From Mesorhizobium sp. (GTDB lineage Bacteria; Pseudomonadota; Alphaproteobacteria; Rhizobiales; Rhizobiaceae), in NCBI GenBank assembly GCA_004017535.1, contig SAJS01000003.1:248001-312000 (forward strand): a stretch of DNA of 64,000 bases. The letters run 5' to 3'. The position numbers were made by a program, and so were the translations under genes. Shown here one piece after another: positions 9,693-17,940 of this stretch (the first letter of the stretch is position 1; the number at the start of each line of letters is the position of its first letter). The notes beneath the pieces were generated by a model that worked only from the letters and a program-made list of their open reading frames with translations, was not told the DNA's origin and made no database searches.

Positions 9693-9955
9693 CAGCGTTT
9701 GCCCGCACGCTTGGGCGCGTCAGCGGCGGCCGCTCTCTCTTCGGCTTCCTTTTCCAGGCGCAGTTCGCGGAGCCGCGCAGTCTTGGCCTCGCGGGCCTTG
9801 TTGACCGCATCCTGTTCGGAAGTGATGCGGCCGAGCGACATCGACTGGGTCCGGGTCTTGCTGAAAAGCGATTCCGCCTGACCGTCTTTCGGCTTCAAGT
9901 CGGCTTGGGTCTTCGAAGTGGGGGGCAAAATACTCACCTGGTCAGGAGCTATCAA
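9692..9955 (-). CDS. Small basic coiled-coil protein, paralogue of the 58.4-kb gene
   Basis: An 87-residue protein whose C-terminal half is a charged helix (NKAREAKTARLRELRLEKEA) with a basic tail. The same KT(A/E)RLRxxRLxxEAE pattern ends the small protein at 58362-58583, so the two look like paralogues. Start is uncertain: TTG 9955 gives the longest form and GTG 9937 is possible. It heads the four-gene run ending with ykgJ. Function unknown. Confidence 0.6.
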   Translation of the reverse strand: MIAPDQVSILPPTSKTQADLKPKDGQAESLFSKTRTQSMSLGRITSEQDAVNKAREAKTARLRELRLEKEAEERAAAADAPKRAGKR

Positions 9956-10054
9956 TTTGCTGTTGCGAGGTGCTTAGCACATCCCGATCGGCCTGCGGCT
10001 ACAATTCACTGACCGAAAACGAAAAAGGGTCGGGTACTGCCTTCCGGAATAGCC

Positions 10055-10708
10055 CTATTCGTCCGGGCCAGGCTCAGGCCAGGGCTCCTTGGCGGCTTCC
10101 GCATACCAGTGCCGCATCGCGGCCGTCGCCAGCACCGCATCGACATAGGCGCGGGTGACGGGCGCCAGATCGCCGCCATAGGTGTCGAAGCGGGTGACCA
10201 CCGGCGCATACATCGCATCGGCCGCAGTGAAATGGCCGAACAGGAACGGGCCCGCCTGGCCATACTCTTCCCGGCACTGGCGCCACATCGCCTCGATCCT
10301 CGCCCGCTGCGCCTCGCCTTCAGCGTCGAGCGACTTGTGGGACTTCGGCCGGCGCAGATTCATCGGCCAGCCGTAGCGAACCTCGCGGAAGCCGGAATGC
10401 ATTTCGGTCGCCACCGAGCGCGCCAGCGCGCGAGCACCGAGGTCCTCCGGCCAGAGCTTTTTCTCAGGGTAGAGGTCAGCAAGATATTCAAGGATGGCAA
10501 GGGTTTCCCAGACGATCCTGCCATTATGATTCAACACCGGCACAAGCCCGGTCGGCGACACCTTGGCAAGGTTGGCGGCGGTCTCCGGCGTGCGCAGCCG
10601 CACGAAGCCCTCCTCGAAAGGAATTTCCAGGTGCCGCATGGCCACCCAAGGCCTGAGCGACCAGGACGAAAAGCATTTGTTGCCGATATAGAGGGTGAAC
10701 TCTGCCAA
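10055..10708 (-). CDS. Glutathione S-transferase family protein
   Basis: A 217-residue cytosolic protein with a thioredoxin-like N-domain (LYIGNKCFSSWSLRPWVAM, then SPTGLVPVL with the cis-proline and a WETLAILEYLA glutathione-binding segment) and a helical C-domain. FSSWSLRPW near residues 13-21 is the place of the catalytic Ser/Cys. The substrate is unknown. It follows GGAGGTCGGG and stands alone. Confidence 0.88.
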   Translation of the reverse strand: MAEFTLYIGNKCFSSWSLRPWVAMRHLEIPFEEGFVRLRTPETAANLAKVSPTGLVPVLNHNGRIVWETLAILEYLADLYPEKKLWPEDLGARALARSVATEMHSGFREVRYGWPMNLRRPKSHKSLDAEGEAQRARIEAMWRQCREEYGQAGPFLFGHFTAADAMYAPVVTRFDTYGGDLAPVTRAYVDAVLATAAMRHWYAEAAKEPWPEPGPDE

Positions 10709-10863
10709 CCCGACCTCCTTGCATGCTGATGCGGCCTAGCCTAGCCGCTTCACCTTCTGGCCGAAAGCCACTCTCGCGCCGCCAGTTGCGGTGCCAGAAG
10801 TCTCTGCGTCCGTTTGGCTGCCGGACGCGGCCCGTGTCGTTTCGAGACCCAGGAGATGCGCGC

Positions 10864-11229
10864 GTGGTGGTGGTGAACAGGGATCAGAGCGCCGGTCTTG
10901 CCAAGCAGATGAAGGGTTCGGTTAAGCACGCAGCCGGCAAGGCCTCCGGCAACCGGCGTACCCAGGTTGAAGGCGCCGCCGATAAGCTGGCCGGCAAGGT
11001 GCAGAGCGCCGATGGCGACGTGACGGACAAGATCAAGAAGGCGTTTTCATTTCTCACGCACCTTGATGACAGGAGCATGGAGGCCGCCGCGGGGCGGCCT
11101 TTTCATGGCTGGAATTGCTTGGCGAAAGCGTTGGTGAAGACGATCTCGCCATGGTCGCCGGCCGCCTCGCCTAGCACCACATCCATGTTGTCGGCCGTGA
11201 TGCGCGCGAGCGCGAAGCCGCCCATATAG
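10864..11229 (+). CDS. CsbD family stress protein with aberrant C-terminus
   Basis: The first ~60 residues (VVVVNRDQSAGLAKQ, then KGSVKHAAGKASG and VEGAADKLAGKVQ) are a CsbD domain, a small stress-induced family of unknown role. GTG 10864 follows CAGGAGA by seven bases. The frame then runs on without a stop through a terminator hairpin at 11082-11103 and about 125 bases into the convergent phosphoesterase gene, giving a non-CsbD tail. Normal CsbD proteins end near residue 65, so the original stop was probably lost by point mutation or frameshift near 11050. Confidence 0.7.
   Translation: MVVVNRDQSAGLAKQMKGSVKHAAGKASGNRRTQVEGAADKLAGKVQSADGDVTDKIKKAFSFLTHLDDRSMEAAAGRPFHGWNCLAKALVKTISPWSPAASPSTTSMLSAVMRASAKPPI
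11082..11103 (+). terminator. Terminator hairpin inside the csbD-like frame
   Basis: GGCCGCC, loop GCGG, GGCGGCC, then TTTT. It probably marks the former end of the CsbD transcription unit and lies at the 3' end of the convergent phosphoesterase gene. Confidence 0.75.
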
Positions 11230-12251
11230 GCCGCCTTCGGCTTGACGAGATCGACGCCGTCGCGCCGGTAGATCATCGGCACTTCGTGCTGATGGCCGTG
11301 GAAGATCGCGATGACATTGTAACCGCTGATCGCAGCCAGCAGAGCCTGGCGGTCGGCCTCGCCCCACCAGTGCGGGCGGCCCGAACCATCGTCGTCATAG
11401 GTGCGTTTCACCGGATCCCAGCGCTCGGTCGAGAAGGTGTCCCAACCATAATGCTGGAAGATGACCACGGGTCGGCCATCGCCCGCATAGGTGGCGAGGT
11501 CCTGCTTCAGCCAGGGCAGGCTGCTCGGCGCGCCATGGCCAGTGTCGCCGGCGAAGCGGTGCGTCTGGACGAGATGCAGGCCGCCCCAGTCCCAGGAATA
11601 GCAGTCGGTATCGACATCATATTCGGTTGCCGGCACCGGCGGCTTGAAGAACACGCCCGGGCGATGGTTGACCTCGACATAATCTCGCAATTCGCGGCGA
11701 TACCAATCGACATGCGGCGGCGAGCCGTTCTGGTCGAGATCGTGATTGCCGAGCCCGACATAGACCGGGATGTGGATGCGATCCGGCCCGATGCCTTCCT
11801 GGTAGCGCTGGGAGAACTGCAGAAGCTGCGTGCCCTCGCTGGGCTCGGTGACCTGGCCGCCGCCATCATCAGTGATGTCGCCGCCGGTGACGAGGCCGAG
11901 CGGCGTGCCGATGCGGGTGCCGGCCGAATGCAGGCCGGTGGAGACGCCGTTGATCTCGGCCGGCCACTTCTTGTCGGCGATGGCGTTCAGGGCCGCGACA
12001 TTGCGCAGAAGTGCTGCATCGGTCTTGCCTTCCTGCAGGCAATTGGGGCTGAGGCCGCTCGCCATGCGGCAGGCATGGATATCGGCGACGAACAGGAAGG
12101 TGGCGTCGATCGGCTGGATGCGCTTTCCGGTCTGGCCGAGGGCCGCGCGAGGAAGGGCGCAGGCCGCAACGAGGCCACCCATCCGGGCGATGAGCAGACG
12201 GCGCGAGATGGTTGCTGGCGAGGGACGTTTCATCGTTACCCGATTAAACAT
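11103..12251 (-). CDS. Exported metallophosphoesterase (calcineurin-like)
   Basis: A 382-residue protein. The dimetal signature is complete: DIHACRM, GGDITDDGG, GLGNHDLD, and FHGHQHE towards the end. The N-terminus (TISRRLLIARMGGLVAACALP) has a twin-arginine SRRxL followed by a hydrophobic stretch and an ALG cleavage-like site, so periplasmic export by Tat is likely. Substrate is unknown. ATG 12251 follows GAGGCGGG; ATG 12233 is an alternative. It is convergent with the csbD-like gene. Confidence 0.85.
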   Translation of the reverse strand: MFNRVTMKRPSPATISRRLLIARMGGLVAACALPRAALGQTGKRIQPIDATFLFVADIHACRMASGLSPNCLQEGKTDAALLRNVAALNAIADKKWPAEINGVSTGLHSAGTRIGTPLGLVTGGDITDDGGGQVTEPSEGTQLLQFSQRYQEGIGPDRIHIPVYVGLGNHDLDQNGSPPHVDWYRRELRDYVEVNHRPGVFFKPPVPATEYDVDTDCYSWDWGGLHLVQTHRFAGDTGHGAPSSLPWLKQDLATYAGDGRPVVIFQHYGWDTFSTERWDPVKRTYDDDGSGRPHWWGEADRQALLAAISGYNVIAIFHGHQHEVPMIYRRDGVDLVKPKAAYMGGFALARITADNMDVVLGEAAGDHGEIVFTNAFAKQFQP

Positions 12252-12386
12252 TCTCGACCCGCCTCGTCCAGTTCAATGCCCAGCCGGAGCTGGAGACTTT
12301 TCATGCCGTGGCATGAAAAGCTCCTGAGTCGACAGCGCGACAGGGGTCTGTCATTGCTCTGGCACATGCACCCAGGGGAGGAAGGC

Positions 12387-12980
12387 ATGAAGACCCTTAC
12401 AACCGGCATGGTGCTCGCCATGCTTGCCTTCGCCGGCGGCGCGGAGGCCTCGGACTGCGTCGACGCAAAGTCCGCCAAGGCCGGCTTCGTGCTCGAAAAA
12501 CCCGGCATAAGCAGCGAGTTCCGGCCGGCGCCCGGCGGCATGGTCGCGGTCGCCAACAAATATCAATCGGATTCGCCGCAGACACAGTATCTCTATGCCG
12601 GGCTGATCGAGGTGTTCCGCGACAGCGACACCGGGCGGCTGTCGATGATCCCGCTCGGCGACTTGAAGAAGCTGTTCCCGCTGAAGGCGGGCGTCAAGAG
12701 CAAGACCGAATTCGTGCGGCTGTCTTCGAAAAAGGCGCCGCAGGGCACCGAGACGCTGGCGCTCACCGTCAAAGGCAAGGACACCTACAGGCTCGGCGAC
12801 TGCAAATACAATGTGCTCGTGGTCGGCGAAACGATCACCGGCGAGAGCGGCAACGTCATCGATACCTTCACCGCGCTCTATTCGCCGGACCTGCAGGCGG
12901 TGCTGGCGCGGCGGTATGACGAAGGGACGAGCGCGCAGAGCGAGGTGGGGTTCGAGAGGATCAAGCCGCCGGCGCAATGA
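12387..12980 (+). CDS. Exported protein of unknown function
   Basis: A 197-residue protein with an N-terminal signal peptide (MKTLTTGMVLAMLAFAGGAEA, cleavage after AEA near residue 21). The mature part begins SDCVDAKSAKAG and is mainly beta-stranded, with a second cysteine at DCKYNVLVV near residue 137 that could pair with the first. No family recognised. The start follows GGGGAGGAAGGC. Confidence 0.75.
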   Translation: MKTLTTGMVLAMLAFAGGAEASDCVDAKSAKAGFVLEKPGISSEFRPAPGGMVAVANKYQSDSPQTQYLYAGLIEVFRDSDTGRLSMIPLGDLKKLFPLKAGVKSKTEFVRLSSKKAPQGTETLALTVKGKDTYRLGDCKYNVLVVGETITGESGNVIDTFTALYSPDLQAVLARRYDEGTSAQSEVGFERIKPPAQ

Positions 12981-13046
12981 TGCGTCTTCGGCCGACTGCA
13001 AATTGCCAGCCGGCCGAGCATCAGCCGCGTCGACGCCGACCGGCTG

Positions 13047-13535
13047 CTACGGCTTGACGGTGAACTCCGTCCACATGCCTGTCGCGAAATGACCGGGGAC
13101 GTTGCAGATGAGCACGTATTTGCCGGGTTTCAGGTCTACGGTAAGCGTGCCCGAAGCGCCCGGGTCGAGCTCCGAAACCTCTCCCTTGTCACCGGCCTTG
13201 TCCTCATCGACCCGGTTCTCGGCGTCAATATAGGGAAGCGGGGCCGTGGGATCCGCTCGATACATCACGATCATTTCGTGGATGGTATCCTTGGAGCTGT
13301 TCTTCACCTTGAAGGTGATCTTGCCGGCTTTCACCGTCGCGGGCTTGGCCGTTATCCCCATGCTTGCCTTCGACATATCGACGCCTGACATTCCGTAGGC
13401 GAAACCTGTGGTCATGGGCACGTTCGCCCCTTTGTCCCACAACGAAACCTGAACCGTGGCGGCAGCTTGAGCGGCACCAGCCATCGCAAAAATCGCGACA
13501 AGCCCCACAGCCGAATTCCTGACCAGCTTATTCAC
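13047..13535 (-). CDS. Periplasmic cupredoxin (type 1 copper protein)
   Basis: A 162-residue protein with signal peptide (VNKLVRNSAVGLVAIFAMAG then AAQA). The mature domain has the copper ligands in order: His in DTIHEMIVMYR and the C-terminal CNVPGHFATGM, giving Cys-x4-His-x4-Met. Such proteins carry electrons or sequester copper; the insert between strands resembles sulfocyanin-type domains. GTG 13535 follows GGAGGAG at seven bases. It is monocistronic. Confidence 0.88.
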   Translation of the reverse strand: MNKLVRNSAVGLVAIFAMAGAAQAAATVQVSLWDKGANVPMTTGFAYGMSGVDMSKASMGITAKPATVKAGKITFKVKNSSKDTIHEMIVMYRADPTAPLPYIDAENRVDEDKAGDKGEVSELDPGASGTLTVDLKPGKYVLICNVPGHFATGMWTEFTVKP

Positions 13536-13717
13536 AGCAAAACTCCTCCGGCAGACACCGGTGGAACCGACACCGGCAATCGACCGCTCCCCGCCATGTA
13601 ACCCAGCCGAACGGTGCCCGCATGATCGCACCGCCGGCCGCACCCGACCTTGCGCTGGATCAAACCGATACGCTGAAACAACACGGACTGTCGGCGAATG
13701 CCTTGGACCCGACTGCC

Positions 13718-14563
13718 CTACCGGATGTCGTCGTTTCCGAAGGCTTGGCCGATGATCGCAGCCACGAACGCCGGGTCTTCCCAATGCGGGTTGTGGCCGC
13801 AATCCCGCGCCCGGACCAGACGCGATCCGGCAATTGCCTGGGCCAGCGCCTGTTGGTGCGCCGCGCCGAAAAGCGGATCACGGCCGCCGGCGATGATCAG
13901 CATCGGGACTCGGACGGCGCGCGCCGCGGCGGTCAGATCGGTGCGGCGTATCTCTTCGAGAATGGCGCGCCAGCGCGCCGCCGGAATCGCGGAGGCGTCC
14001 TGCGCGAGACCGGCGAGAAAGGCCCGAGGCACGCCCGGCTGGCAGGCGTGCCACCAGTCATAGAACGGATCGGACGGCGAGATCGGGTCGCGCAAGGCCG
14101 CCACGCCGTCGATCAGCTGGTGATGCGATCCGAAATCGGGCTTCAGCGTGCCGGCCAGGATGACCAGCCCTTCGATCAGGTCCGGATATTGTGCGGCCAG
14201 CGCGATCGACACCATGCCGCCCAGCGAGTGTCCGACGACAACCGGTCGGTCCAGCCGCAAGCGCCGGATCAGCCCGGCAATGTCCTCGGCGAAATCGACG
14301 ACAGAGCACCCCTCGCCCATCTGCGAGCCGCCATGGCCGCGCAGATCCGGCATGATCAGCCGGCGCCCGGAAAGATGCGGGGCCAGCAGCGAAAAACTGC
14401 GGCTGGTGTCGGTGAAGCCATGCACCAGGACAAGCGGCGGCTCCGAACCGGCGATTTCGACATAGGCAATATGGAGGCCGGCGACATCGACCATCCGCTT
14501 GCGGTCGGCCCAGCTGGACTGCTCGATTTCCTGATCCGTCAGCTCCGGAGCTGCCTGCCTCAC
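13718..14563 (-). CDS. Alpha/beta hydrolase
   Basis: A 281-residue enzyme. The nucleophile elbow GHSLGG (serine near residue 112), the oxyanion-side HGFTDT near 49, an acid in GGRDPLFG near 227 and the catalytic histidine in CGHNPHWED near 258 complete the triad. Its GTG start overlaps the stop of the ChoX-like gene (GTGA), so the two are coupled, which suggests it acts on the ligand or an ester of the ligand delivered by that system. This link is inference. Confidence 0.85.
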   Translation of the reverse strand: MRQAAPELTDQEIEQSSWADRKRMVDVAGLHIAYVEIAGSEPPLVLVHGFTDTSRSFSLLAPHLSGRRLIMPDLRGHGGSQMGEGCSVVDFAEDIAGLIRRLRLDRPVVVGHSLGGMVSIALAAQYPDLIEGLVILAGTLKPDFGSHHQLIDGVAALRDPISPSDPFYDWWHACQPGVPRAFLAGLAQDASAIPAARWRAILEEIRRTDLTAAARAVRVPMLIIAGGRDPLFGAAHQQALAQAIAGSRLVRARDCGHNPHWEDPAFVAAIIGQAFGNDDIR

Positions 14564-15498
14564 AGTCCGAGCTTTTCCTTGACCGCGGCGAGGCCGGGCT
14601 TGCCGTCGAAAGTGGCGACGCCGGCGAGCCAGGCGTCGAGGCGATCCTTGTGCAAGGTGATCGACTTCAGCGCGCCGTCTTCCGGCTTCATGCCGTCATT
14701 GATCAGATAGCCCATGCCGACATTTTCCATGTCGATCTCGAAGGCAAGGTTCTTGAGAAACTGCGCGACGTTCGGGCATTGCTGCAGGTAGCCCTTGCGT
14801 ACTTGAGTGGTCACGGTGGCGGCGCCGAAATTCGGACCGAAGAACTTGTCGCCACCGGTCAGATATTTGAAGTCGTACATCGTGTTCATCGGATGCGGCG
14901 CCCAGCCCTGAAAGACGATGAACTGCTTCTCCTTGATCTCGTAGCCGACCTCCGAAAGCATGCCGGCTTCGCTTGATTCCACCACCTGCCAGCCGCCGAG
15001 GCCGAATTGCGGATCGGCAATGGCGTCCATCATCAGCTGGTTGGAGCCCGGCTCGATGCCGTACATCTTCTTGCCGAACTTGTCGGCGAATTTGTGCAGG
15101 TCGGACAAGTCCTTGACGCCGGCATCCCAGACATAGGTCGGCACGGCGAATGTGTATTTGGCCCCGACCAGGTTGACCCGCACATTCTCGATCGAGCCGC
15201 CCTTCTTGTAGGGCTCGTAATAGGTGACCATGGCCGGGTCCCAGTAGCCGAGGAACAGGTCGAGGTCCTTGTTCTTCATGCCCTCATAGATGACGTTGAT
15301 GCCGAGCACCTCGCTCTGCGGCTCATAGCCGAGCGCCTGCAGCAGGACCTTGGCCACGCCCGTGGTAAAGGCGAGATCATTCCAGCCGGGCTCGGCCATG
15401 CGGACCGCTTTACAGCTCTCGGCCTCGGCGGCCTGGGCTGCCTCGAAAGCCAGCATCAAGGCCGCGAGACAAACGCCATTCGCAAGCATCCGCAACAT
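14560..15498 (-). CDS. Choline/betaine-type ABC transporter substrate-binding protein
   Basis: A 312-residue OpuAC-type periplasmic protein with signal peptide (cleavage near AAQA-AEA, residue 24). The mature start (CKAVRMAEPGWNDLAFTTG) and blocks such as LFLGYWDPAM and FQGWAPHPMN are characteristic of ChoX-like choline binders, where aromatic side chains box the quaternary ammonium. No permease or ATPase gene lies beside it, unlike the choXWV arrangement known in Sinorhizobium. A BetI-like regulator is divergent from it. Confidence 0.85.
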   Translation of the reverse strand: MLRMLANGVCLAALMLAFEAAQAAEAESCKAVRMAEPGWNDLAFTTGVAKVLLQALGYEPQSEVLGINVIYEGMKNKDLDLFLGYWDPAMVTYYEPYKKGGSIENVRVNLVGAKYTFAVPTYVWDAGVKDLSDLHKFADKFGKKMYGIEPGSNQLMMDAIADPQFGLGGWQVVESSEAGMLSEVGYEIKEKQFIVFQGWAPHPMNTMYDFKYLTGGDKFFGPNFGAATVTTQVRKGYLQQCPNVAQFLKNLAFEIDMENVGMGYLINDGMKPEDGALKSITLHKDRLDAWLAGVATFDGKPGLAAVKEKLGL

Positions 15499-15524
15499 TC
15501 CGGTTCTCCTCTTTTCGATTGTTT

Positions 15525-15560
15525 TGACCTACTGGTCATTTTGTTGTCCCATTGGTCATT
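15525..15560. promoter_or_regulatory. Candidate operator for the BetI-like regulator
   Basis: TGACC-TACT-GGTCA (15525-15538) is an inverted repeat, and TGGTCATT recurs as a direct repeat 20 bases on (15533-15540 and 15553-15560). It lies between the divergent ChoX-like and BetI-like genes. The role is inferred from position. Confidence 0.5.
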
Positions 15561-15617
15561 CATTGATCTGGGCGGGCGAAGATGTCAACATGGATTCGCC
15601 ATGCATGGATCGGTCCG

Positions 15618-16232
15618 GTGAAACTGACGCGTCTCAGTGACATACGCCGCAAGGAGTTGCGGCAGGCGGCGTTCGCCGTTCTGGAGCGCGAAGGCATTGC
15701 TGGCGCGACGCTGGAAAAGGTCGCGGCCCAGGCCGGCGCCTCGAAGGGCATCGTGCTGCATTATTTCCGCAACAAGCAGGAGCTGTTCGAGCACGCCATG
15801 CGCGAGGCGAACGCCGTGCTCTGTCGCGCCGTGGTCACCCGGCTCCGGCGGGCGCGGACGCCGATGGAACGGCTGGATGCCGTGATCGAGGGCAATTTCG
15901 AGGAGCACCTGTTCCTGCCGCCGCTTTGCCATGCCTGGCTGTCGCTCTGCGCCGAGGTGCCGCGCGACGAGAAGCTGGCGCGCATCCAGAAGGTCATTCA
16001 CGCGCGTATGCGCTCGAACCTCTTGTCCGGGCTGCGCGGCCTCGCTTCGCCCGAACTGGCCGAGGAGATCGTGCTCGGCGTCACCGCCTTGATCGACGGG
16101 CTGTGGCTCAGGCTCGGCCTGCAGCCGGGCAGCGTCACGCGCGAACAGGCGGTGCGCCAGGTCAAGGACTTCGTCGCGGGGCGGCTCGCCCTTCGCCAGC
16201 CGGCGCTCGTCGGGCTGGCCTCGGCCAGATAA
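15618..16232 (+). CDS. BetI-like TetR family regulator
   Basis: A 204-residue protein. With GTG 15618 as start, the IRRKEL motif falls at residues 9-14, exactly as in BetI proteins (xxIRRxxL at 9-11), which decides the start over ATG 15582. The HTH follows: GATLEKVAAQAGASKGIVLH, then YFRNKQELFEHAM. BetI represses betaine-synthesis genes and responds to choline. Here the divergent choX-like gene is the likely target. No betAB genes are nearby, so the ligand could be a different quaternary amine. Confidence 0.82.
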   Translation: MKLTRLSDIRRKELRQAAFAVLEREGIAGATLEKVAAQAGASKGIVLHYFRNKQELFEHAMREANAVLCRAVVTRLRRARTPMERLDAVIEGNFEEHLFLPPLCHAWLSLCAEVPRDEKLARIQKVIHARMRSNLLSGLRGLASPELAEEIVLGVTALIDGLWLRLGLQPGSVTREQAVRQVKDFVAGRLALRQPALVGLASAR

Positions 16233-16270
16233 AAGTTCATACGAGTGACAGGCCGCCGGGTGGATGTCGG

Positions 16271-17248
16271 CTATGTGGCGGCGTGAGGTTGACCGCTCGC
16301 GGGGCCGTCCCAATCCTTGAACCCCAGCTTTCCGACCTCATCGAGGATCTGCTCGCGGATCCAGCGATGAGGCGGCTCATCATCGCGGCGGGCGTGCCAG
16401 TACATCCTGACCGCCGGCGATTGTATCGGGATCGGCGCCCGATAGATGCCAATCGGCAGGGATTTTGCCGCCGCGACCGCGAACTGCATCGGGACGGCGG
16501 CCAGATAAGGTCCGCCGGCCACGGCCAGCGCCACCGCCTGGAAGTGCGGCAAAGCGAGCATGACGCGGCGCGCGCGGCCCATCCTGCCCAGCGCATCGTC
16601 GGTGAAGCCCGACATCGAGCCGTCGATGGAGCGCAGCGCGTGCGGCAGCGCGCAAAAAAGCTCGAGCGGCACCTCTTCGCCCTCGGCGATGCCAGCCTGT
16701 CCGAGCGCGGCATTGTCCTTCGACGCAATGACGGCGAAGGGCGAGCCGAACAGCGCCACGCTCGAGACCCATTCCGCCACCTCCAGCGGGCGCTCCAGCG
16801 CAAGGTCGATCCGATCCTCCTGCAGCAGCCTCGAGACGTCGCCAATGGCGCTGTCGAGGAAGCGGAAGGATACGCCCGGCGCCACCGCCGCGATGCGCGC
16901 GGCAAAGGGCGGCATCAGGAGCATGGAGAAGAAATCGGCACCCATGAGCGTGAAGGTCCGCTCCAACTTCGCCGGATCGAAATCGGTTGCCGGCTGAAAG
17001 GCGCGCTCGATCTCGCGCAGTGCCGCGCACACCGGCTCCGCCAGGCTCTCGGCGCGCGGCGTCGGCACCATGTCGTTGCCGCGGCGCACGAAGAGCTGGT
17101 CGTTGAGCGCATGGCGCAGCCGGTTGAGCGCGGCGCTGACGGCGGGTTGGCTGAGTCCGATCTGCTCGCCGGCGCGCGTCACGCTCTTCTCGCGCAGAAG
17201 CGCGTCAAGCACCCTCACCAGATTGAGGTCGAGCGCATTCAAATTCAT
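16271..17248 (-). CDS. LysR family transcriptional regulator
   Basis: A 325-residue regulator starting MNLNALDLNLVRVLDALL, with the winged HTH SVTRAGEQIGLSQPAVSAAL near residues 22-41 and a periplasmic-binding-type effector domain. ATG 17248 is preferred for homology of the N-terminus; ATG 17266 also follows GGGGCGG. It is divergent from the cupin gene, separated by 106 bases, so the cupin gene is a candidate target. Confidence 0.88.
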   Translation of the reverse strand: MNLNALDLNLVRVLDALLREKSVTRAGEQIGLSQPAVSAALNRLRHALNDQLFVRRGNDMVPTPRAESLAEPVCAALREIERAFQPATDFDPAKLERTFTLMGADFFSMLLMPPFAARIAAVAPGVSFRFLDSAIGDVSRLLQEDRIDLALERPLEVAEWVSSVALFGSPFAVIASKDNAALGQAGIAEGEEVPLELFCALPHALRSIDGSMSGFTDDALGRMGRARRVMLALPHFQAVALAVAGGPYLAAVPMQFAVAAAKSLPIGIYRAPIPIQSPAVRMYWHARRDDEPPHRWIREQILDEVGKLGFKDWDGPASGQPHAAT

Positions 17249-17354
17249 CGCATCGATCCGCCCCATACGATCATTCGATTTCCGTCGCCGGCCCGTCCCA
17301 GGCTAGGTCGCCGTCGAAGCCGTTTCGTCGGCGCCCAACAGAGAAAGAGCAATC

Positions 17355-17834
17355 ATGACAATGATCAACACCAGCATGGCAGGCAAGGAACTCCTTTGGT
17401 TCAACAACACGCTTGTCGCCATCCAGGTCTCTTCGGCTGACGGCGAGGATGGGATCTGTGTTGTCGAACACCGCCAGCCCTATGGCGATTCCGCGCCGCT
17501 GCACGTGCACCGCAACGAGGACGAGGTGTTTCATATCCTCGAAGGGCGGATATTTTTCGTCATCGACGGCCGCGAGCGGGTCGCCGGCGCCGGCGAGACG
17601 GTGCTCGCGCCGAAAGGCCTGCCGCACACTTATAGGGTGGAGTCCCGCGAGGGCGCGCACACACTCACGGTGACGCGCGGTTCGGACTTCGAAACGATGC
17701 TGCGCAAGGCAAGCCGCCCCGCCGAACGGCCCGACCTGCCGCCGTTGGCGGCGCCGACGCCGCAGACGATCGAGATGCTGACCAGGCTGTGCGCGGAGAA
17801 CGGCATCGACATTGTCGGGCCGCCGCTGGAGTGA
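17355..17834 (+). CDS. Cupin-domain protein
   Basis: A 159-residue protein with one cupin: motif 1 [17 protein letters not shown] near residues 48-64 supplies two histidines and a glutamate, and motif 2 LPHTYRV near 92 supplies the third histidine. A metal site is therefore intact. Substrate unknown; it resembles quercetinase/oxygenase-type small cupins. It is 106 bases from the divergent LysR gene. Confidence 0.82.
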   Translation: MTMINTSMAGKELLWFNNTLVAIQVSSADGEDGICVVEHRQPYGDSAPLHVHRNEDEVFHILEGRIFFVIDGRERVAGAGETVLAPKGLPHTYRVESREGAHTLTVTRGSDFETMLRKASRPAERPDLPPLAAPTPQTIEMLTRLCAENGIDIVGPPLE

Positions 17835-17940
17835 GCCTTCCCTTCAACCGATTTGCATCTTCCTCGCGGGCAATCTCCGCTTGATGCCGTTTGTGCAACG
17901 CGATACGCCCTTGCCCAAATCGACAGACCGGAGAGTTGCC

